A stretch of DNA of 64,000 nucleotides, taken from NCBI RefSeq assembly GCF_900109685.1, contig NZ_FOBB01000003.1, positions 806,001-870,000 of the forward strand, read 5' to 3'. The position numbers and the translations under genes are program-made. The notes below the pieces were generated by a model. That model saw only the letters and a list, made by a program, of their open reading frames with translations, did no database searches and was not told the origin of the DNA. This stretch comes from Chitinophaga rupis. GTDB lineage: Bacteria > Bacteroidota > Bacteroidia > Chitinophagales > Chitinophagaceae. Below are positions 61,044 to 64,000 of this stretch, piece by piece (within the stretch, counting starts at the first letter, position 1; each line of letters begins with the position of its first letter).

Positions 61044-61303
61044 CCCGGCTGTTTTTGCTGCGCAGTAATGTAGGTTGCCATGGTGCGCACAGACTGGAAT
61101 ATTTCAGGACCCTGTTCAGGGTTAGCAATGCGGATACCATAGTGCTGCTGTAATAATACGATCAGCTCCAGCGCATCAATAGAATCCAGGCCCAGGCCTT
61201 CTTTAAACAAAGGCTGATCGTTCCCGATATCCTCCGGTTTTACTTCCTGCAGGTTCAGCTGCTCAATGATCTGCGCTTTCAGATCCGCCATCAATTTTTC
61301 CAT
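61040..61303 (-). CDS. acyl carrier protein
   Basis: 87 residues. The phosphopantetheine serine is in GLGLDSIDALELIVLL (about residue 42). The protein is acidic with a short C-terminal tail. It carries the polyene chain through the extension cycle and is likely primed by AcpS (47519). It is separated from the next upstream gene by a heptamer pair. Confidence 0.94.
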   Translation of the reverse strand: MEKLMADLKAQIIEQLNLQEVKPEDIGNDQPLFKEGLGLDSIDALELIVLLQQHYGIRIANPEQGPEIFQSVRTMATYITAQQKQPG

Positions 61304-61318
61304 ATAAAAAACACAAGT

Positions 61319-61476
61319 AATTTTAGATTTTAGATCTACGATTTCAGATTTGATAGAAGCGATCTTATTAAAGCACTTTAAAATTATCTACCAAAATCCA
61401 ATACAATTTTAGATCTGAAGAAACCACTCCGCGGAGTACTTTCAAATCTAAAATCTAAAATCGCAGATCGTAAATA
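61319..61476. repeat. inverted heptamer pair (GATTTTA word) next to ACP gene
   Basis: Left 61319-61353: AATTTTA, GATTTTA, GATCTAC, GATTTCA, GATTTGA. Right 61442-61476: TCAAATC, TAAAATC, TAAAATC, GCAGATC, GTAAATA. The stop codon of the minus-strand gene (61455-61457) and its last codons (D-L-R-F) lie in the right arm, matching in word and phase the end of the sigma gene at 29457. Confidence 0.88.
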
Positions 61477-62081
61477 TTTCTCATTTCCTCTGCAGCGAAC
61501 GGCTTCCCGCCCTCCCGTTGCTGCCTTTCTACCAGGTACAACACTGCCTCGTACTGCTGTTCCATCACCTCTACCCAGCCGCAAAGGCAGGCAGTGGCAA
61601 CGCCGGTATCCAGCAGTATCTGCGTATAGGCCTTCACCTGCTGCGCATCAAAACCACCGGTAGTAAAAAAAATATGTTCTCCCTTAAAGCCATGCCGGAT
61701 GCATATTTCCCCTATTACAATATTAGCCAGGGTATATACAAACAGCGCAGGGCTGGGAATATCTTTTACCGTATTGTAGTAACGCAGATCTGTATCCAGG
61801 CTGGCGCTGCGGTTGCTAAGCACAATAGCCACCTGCTCCGGCAAATGATCCTCTACCGGTGCAGTGCGCAATAATATTTCCGCAGCCAGCCATCCCAGCT
61901 TGCTGAGCGCATCCATTTTATGGAACTTGGGGTACTGCCCCGAAAAACGGTCGTATCCCTTACGCAGAAAATCAGTAAGCTCCGCACCCGGCGCATCCTG
62001 CCACAGCAGACTGCCGTTGCTGAACACCTGCTGATCTCTGATCACACAGCTTGCTGTAATATATGCGTTTCCGTTACTCAA
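61455..62081 (-). CDS. half-size ketosynthase-like protein of the cluster
   Basis: 208 residues, about half a ketosynthase. It retains the N-terminal thiolase-fold pattern (ALSKLGWLAAEILLR, VAIVLSNRSASLDTDLRYYN, PALFVYTLANIVIGEICIRHG) and lacks a Cys nucleophile where TACSSG would be. Proteins like this are named 3-oxoacyl-ACP synthase in related clusters, though activity is doubtful. It may be a scaffold or a partner of the other two. It overlaps the halogenase-like gene by 4 bases. Confidence 0.75.
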   Translation of the reverse strand: MSNGNAYITASCVIRDQQVFSNGSLLWQDAPGAELTDFLRKGYDRFSGQYPKFHKMDALSKLGWLAAEILLRTAPVEDHLPEQVAIVLSNRSASLDTDLRYYNTVKDIPSPALFVYTLANIVIGEICIRHGFKGEHIFFTTGGFDAQQVKAYTQILLDTGVATACLCGWVEVMEQQYEAVLYLVERQQREGGKPFAAEEMRNIYDLRF

Positions 62082-63334
62082 TGTTCATTTTTCAGTTTAT
62101 CCAGCTTCCCCATTACTTCAATAGTGCGGGCCAGGCGTTTCAGCACCGTATCATGATTGCTCACAAAAGGGTTGCTCATATCCCATACATAACCGGCCAG
62201 CACAGAACAAATCTGCTGTTTTACCAGCGGGTCCGGATTCTTTTTAAAGAAAATAGTATCCAGCGTACCTTCATACCAGGCCATTACATAAGAGCGGAAT
62301 GTGTTTACGCCCTGCATAGTGGGGGCCATGTATTCAGCTTCCCAATCTACCGCTTCTCCTTTCAGCTTACGGATCACCAGCTTGGAAGCCGTTTGGCTGG
62401 ACACACAGGCCAAAGTTACGCCAGATGAAAAGATCGGGTCCAGGAATTCTGTTACATTGCCTGTAAGCACAAAACCCTCTCCATAAAACTTATCGGTAGT
62501 GGCCGACCAGGATTCCAGGATCCGCGGCTCAAATACCAGCGGCACATCTCTGAAACGCTCCCTGGTATAGGGTTCTGCTTCCAGCAGAGCGCGGTATTGC
62601 TGCTCCGGCGTACCGGGATACTGAGCAAAAAATTCCGGATCGCCCACAAAGCCCAGGGAGGTAACGCCGGTGGAAAAGGGGATGATCCAGATCCACACAC
62701 CTGGCTTGTGCACCACCGCGGTAATACGGTTCGGCTCGTCGGCCATGGAGCGGCGAATATCATTGGTATGTGCAAACAACGCTTTACGCGGCTGCATCAC
62801 AGAATTTTTTTCCAGGTTAAACAGGCGGGGTATTACCCGGCCATAACCACTGCCATCTACAATAAAGCGGGCCTGTATCTCCTGCTTGTTGCCCTGCACA
62901 TCTTCTACCGTGGTTACACTGTCTGATCCATTAAAACGTATACCTGTTACCGTAGTTTCATAGGCTACGGGTATACCCATGCTTTCACAGGTATCGGCCA
63001 GGGTTTTATCAAAATCGGCCCGGGTTACCTGCCAGGTCCAGTCCCAGCCGGGCGTATATTGTTCCTTAAAAGTAAAATCACACACGCCATCGCCTTTTAC
63101 GAACTTGGCGCCATATTTCTGCTGAAAACCTTTTTCTTTGATGGCATCAATGAAACCGGCTTCCTGCAAGGCTTCCATGCTACGGGGTAACAGGCTTTCA
63201 CCGATCACGAACCGCGGAAACTTTTGCTTCTCCACGATCTTTACCTTGTAACCCGCCTGGTGAATAATAGATGCTGCCACGGTGCCTGCAGGCCCCGCGC
63301 CAATTACCAACACATCTACTTGCTCTGTTTTCAT
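62078..63334 (-). CDS. flavin-dependent halogenase-like FAD oxidoreductase
   Basis: 418 residues from ATG 63334; an in-frame TTG nine bases upstream is not preferred. The FAD-binding fold reads VDVLVIGAGPAGTVAASIIHQ, with FPRFVIGESLLPRSME next, and the motif VWIWIIPF corresponds to the WxWxIP block of flavin-dependent halogenases, which keeps ordinary monooxygenation from occurring. DPIFSSGVTLACVSSQTASKLV is the conserved end of the flavin site. It could chlorinate the aromatic ring of the polyene. A separate flavin reductase is not visible in the window. Confidence 0.82.
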   Translation of the reverse strand: MKTEQVDVLVIGAGPAGTVAASIIHQAGYKVKIVEKQKFPRFVIGESLLPRSMEALQEAGFIDAIKEKGFQQKYGAKFVKGDGVCDFTFKEQYTPGWDWTWQVTRADFDKTLADTCESMGIPVAYETTVTGIRFNGSDSVTTVEDVQGNKQEIQARFIVDGSGYGRVIPRLFNLEKNSVMQPRKALFAHTNDIRRSMADEPNRITAVVHKPGVWIWIIPFSTGVTSLGFVGDPEFFAQYPGTPEQQYRALLEAEPYTRERFRDVPLVFEPRILESWSATTDKFYGEGFVLTGNVTEFLDPIFSSGVTLACVSSQTASKLVIRKLKGEAVDWEAEYMAPTMQGVNTFRSYVMAWYEGTLDTIFFKKNPDPLVKQQICSVLAGYVWDMSNPFVSNHDTVLKRLARTIEVMGKLDKLKNEH

Positions 63335-63369
63335 CTGTAACAATTTATAGGTAGGAGTTAATTAAAAGC

Positions 63370-64000
63370 TTATGCTTTCACACATTTTAATAAAGTATAG
63401 CTTAATCCCATCTGGTTATTCTCATCCACTACCTGCAGGCCTGCGTTTTGAATACACTGGAAAAATTCATCGGTATGGTACATCTGGCTGTTGCCATTGG
63501 CCATAGCGGTAAAGTACAGGGAGGTTTGCTGTAAGCAGAAAGCCGCAGATTTAAATACCTGCCGGTTCCAGAATGGTTCCAGGATATAAATAGCGCCGTT
63601 AGGTGTAAGCGCTTCCCGGCAGCGTTTTAAAATAGATTCGATCTCCGGTTCGGAAAAACAGTCCAGGAACTGGCTCATCCAGATCACGTCAAAGCCCTGC
63701 GGAAAAGGCAGGCTTTCATCCAGTATATTGGCTTCGTAGAAAAACACACGATCAGCCACGCCGGCATCCTTCACCCTTTGCTGCGCAATGGCTATTTCAC
63801 CCGGCAGGTCAAACATGGTTACCTGCACTTCTTTATCATAAGCAGTGCTGGCCAGCGTCCATTTACCGGTATTGCCGCCAATGTCCAGCAGCCTGCGGGG
63901 CTTATCTTTAAACACAATGGGGAGTGCCTGCGGAAAAGCAAGGTCAGAGTAATAGTGATCAAAATCGAACCAGCTTTTACCTATTTCCGGTGGCAGCAAA
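63370..64000 (-). CDS. class I SAM-dependent methyltransferase (N-terminus beyond window)
   Basis: 209 residues are visible; the start is past the window edge. The SAM-binding motif RRLLDIGGNTGKWTLAS is followed by VTMFDLPGEIAIAQQRV and FDVIWMSQFLDCFSEPEI, as in the O-methyltransferase family that acts on phenols and quinones. In this cluster it could methylate a ring hydroxyl. It is read ahead of the halogenase-like gene with a 35-base gap. Confidence 0.85.
   Translation of the reverse strand, partial: LLPPEIGKSWFDFDHYYSDLAFPQALPIVFKDKPRRLLDIGGNTGKWTLASTAYDKEVQVTMFDLPGEIAIAQQRVKDAGVADRVFFYEANILDESLPFPQGFDVIWMSQFLDCFSEPEIESILKRCREALTPNGAIYILEPFWNRQVFKSAAFCLQQTSLYFTAMANGNSQMYHTDEFFQCIQNAGLQVVDENNQMGLSYTLLKCVKA

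Overview
The window reads as chromosomal DNA of a Bacteroidota bacterium, most likely family Chitinophagaceae (Chitinophaga-like). The grounds are several SusC/SusD outer-membrane pairs, FecI/FecR-type and RskA-type sigma/anti-sigma pairs, a gliding-associated (type IX secretion) C-terminal domain protein, a DUF6702 protein, near absence of Shine-Dalgarno sequences, and repeated TAnnTTTG -7 promoter boxes set only 6-30 bases ahead of start codons. Identification is from recognised motifs only; no database search was run.

Layout. 1-10.7 kb: housekeeping genes (PLP-dependent deaminase/desulfhydrase, lipB, an RluD-type pseudouridine synthase, mutS, a SpoU RNA methyltransferase, a UbiA prenyltransferase, ruvX, def). 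10.7-16.2 kb: two tandem ECF sigma/anti-sigma units, the second anti-sigma reduced to its cytoplasmic domain, then two surface/secreted proteins. 16.2-18.3 kb: a gene-poor stretch with three copies of a small two-hairpin transcription unit (a fourth copy lies at 4.65-4.84 kb on the minus strand), an array of terminator-like hairpins, and a decayed flippase-like gene. 18.3-28.3 kb: a carbohydrate locus with a sialate O-acetylesterase-type esterase, SusD, SusC, a LacI regulator with a likely self-operator, and an AraC regulator. 28.9-42.3 kb: sigma factor, FecR, an STN-bearing SusC and SusD, then a photolyase and a second, related SusC/SusD pair without its own sigma system. 42.5-46.2 kb: M1 metallopeptidase, HupE/UreJ-like protein and DUF6702 protein. 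46.2-64 kb: one long minus-strand cluster of the aryl-polyene/flexirubin type: adenylate-forming ligase, AcpS, C45-type Ntn acyltransferase, CrtI-like oxidoreductase, a transporter/acyltransferase/methyltransferase fusion, GT2-DUF2062, FabZ-like dehydratase, LolB-like lipoprotein, LolA, polysaccharide deacetylase, a Cys-less ketosynthase partner, an active-type ketosynthase, ACP, a half-size ketosynthase-like protein, a flavin halogenase-like protein and a methyltransferase cut by the window edge. The cluster would build an aryl-polyene chain on ACP, possibly halogenate or methylate it, and pass it to the outer membrane through the MMPL pump and Lol-like carriers.

Two non-coding patterns stand out. 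First, many intergenic gaps hold arrays of 3-5 degenerate words with a strict 7-base period. The word differs between loci, the arrays usually come as inverted pairs around a short spacer, and they often run through the stop codon of the adjoining gene. Second, a small transcription unit recurs: a conserved upstream box (CGTTAACATCTGATTAGCGC-like), a TAnnTTTG box at almost constant spacing, and a roughly 60-nt product made of one variable hairpin plus a strong terminator. No tRNA, rRNA, CRISPR array or insertion sequence was recognised.
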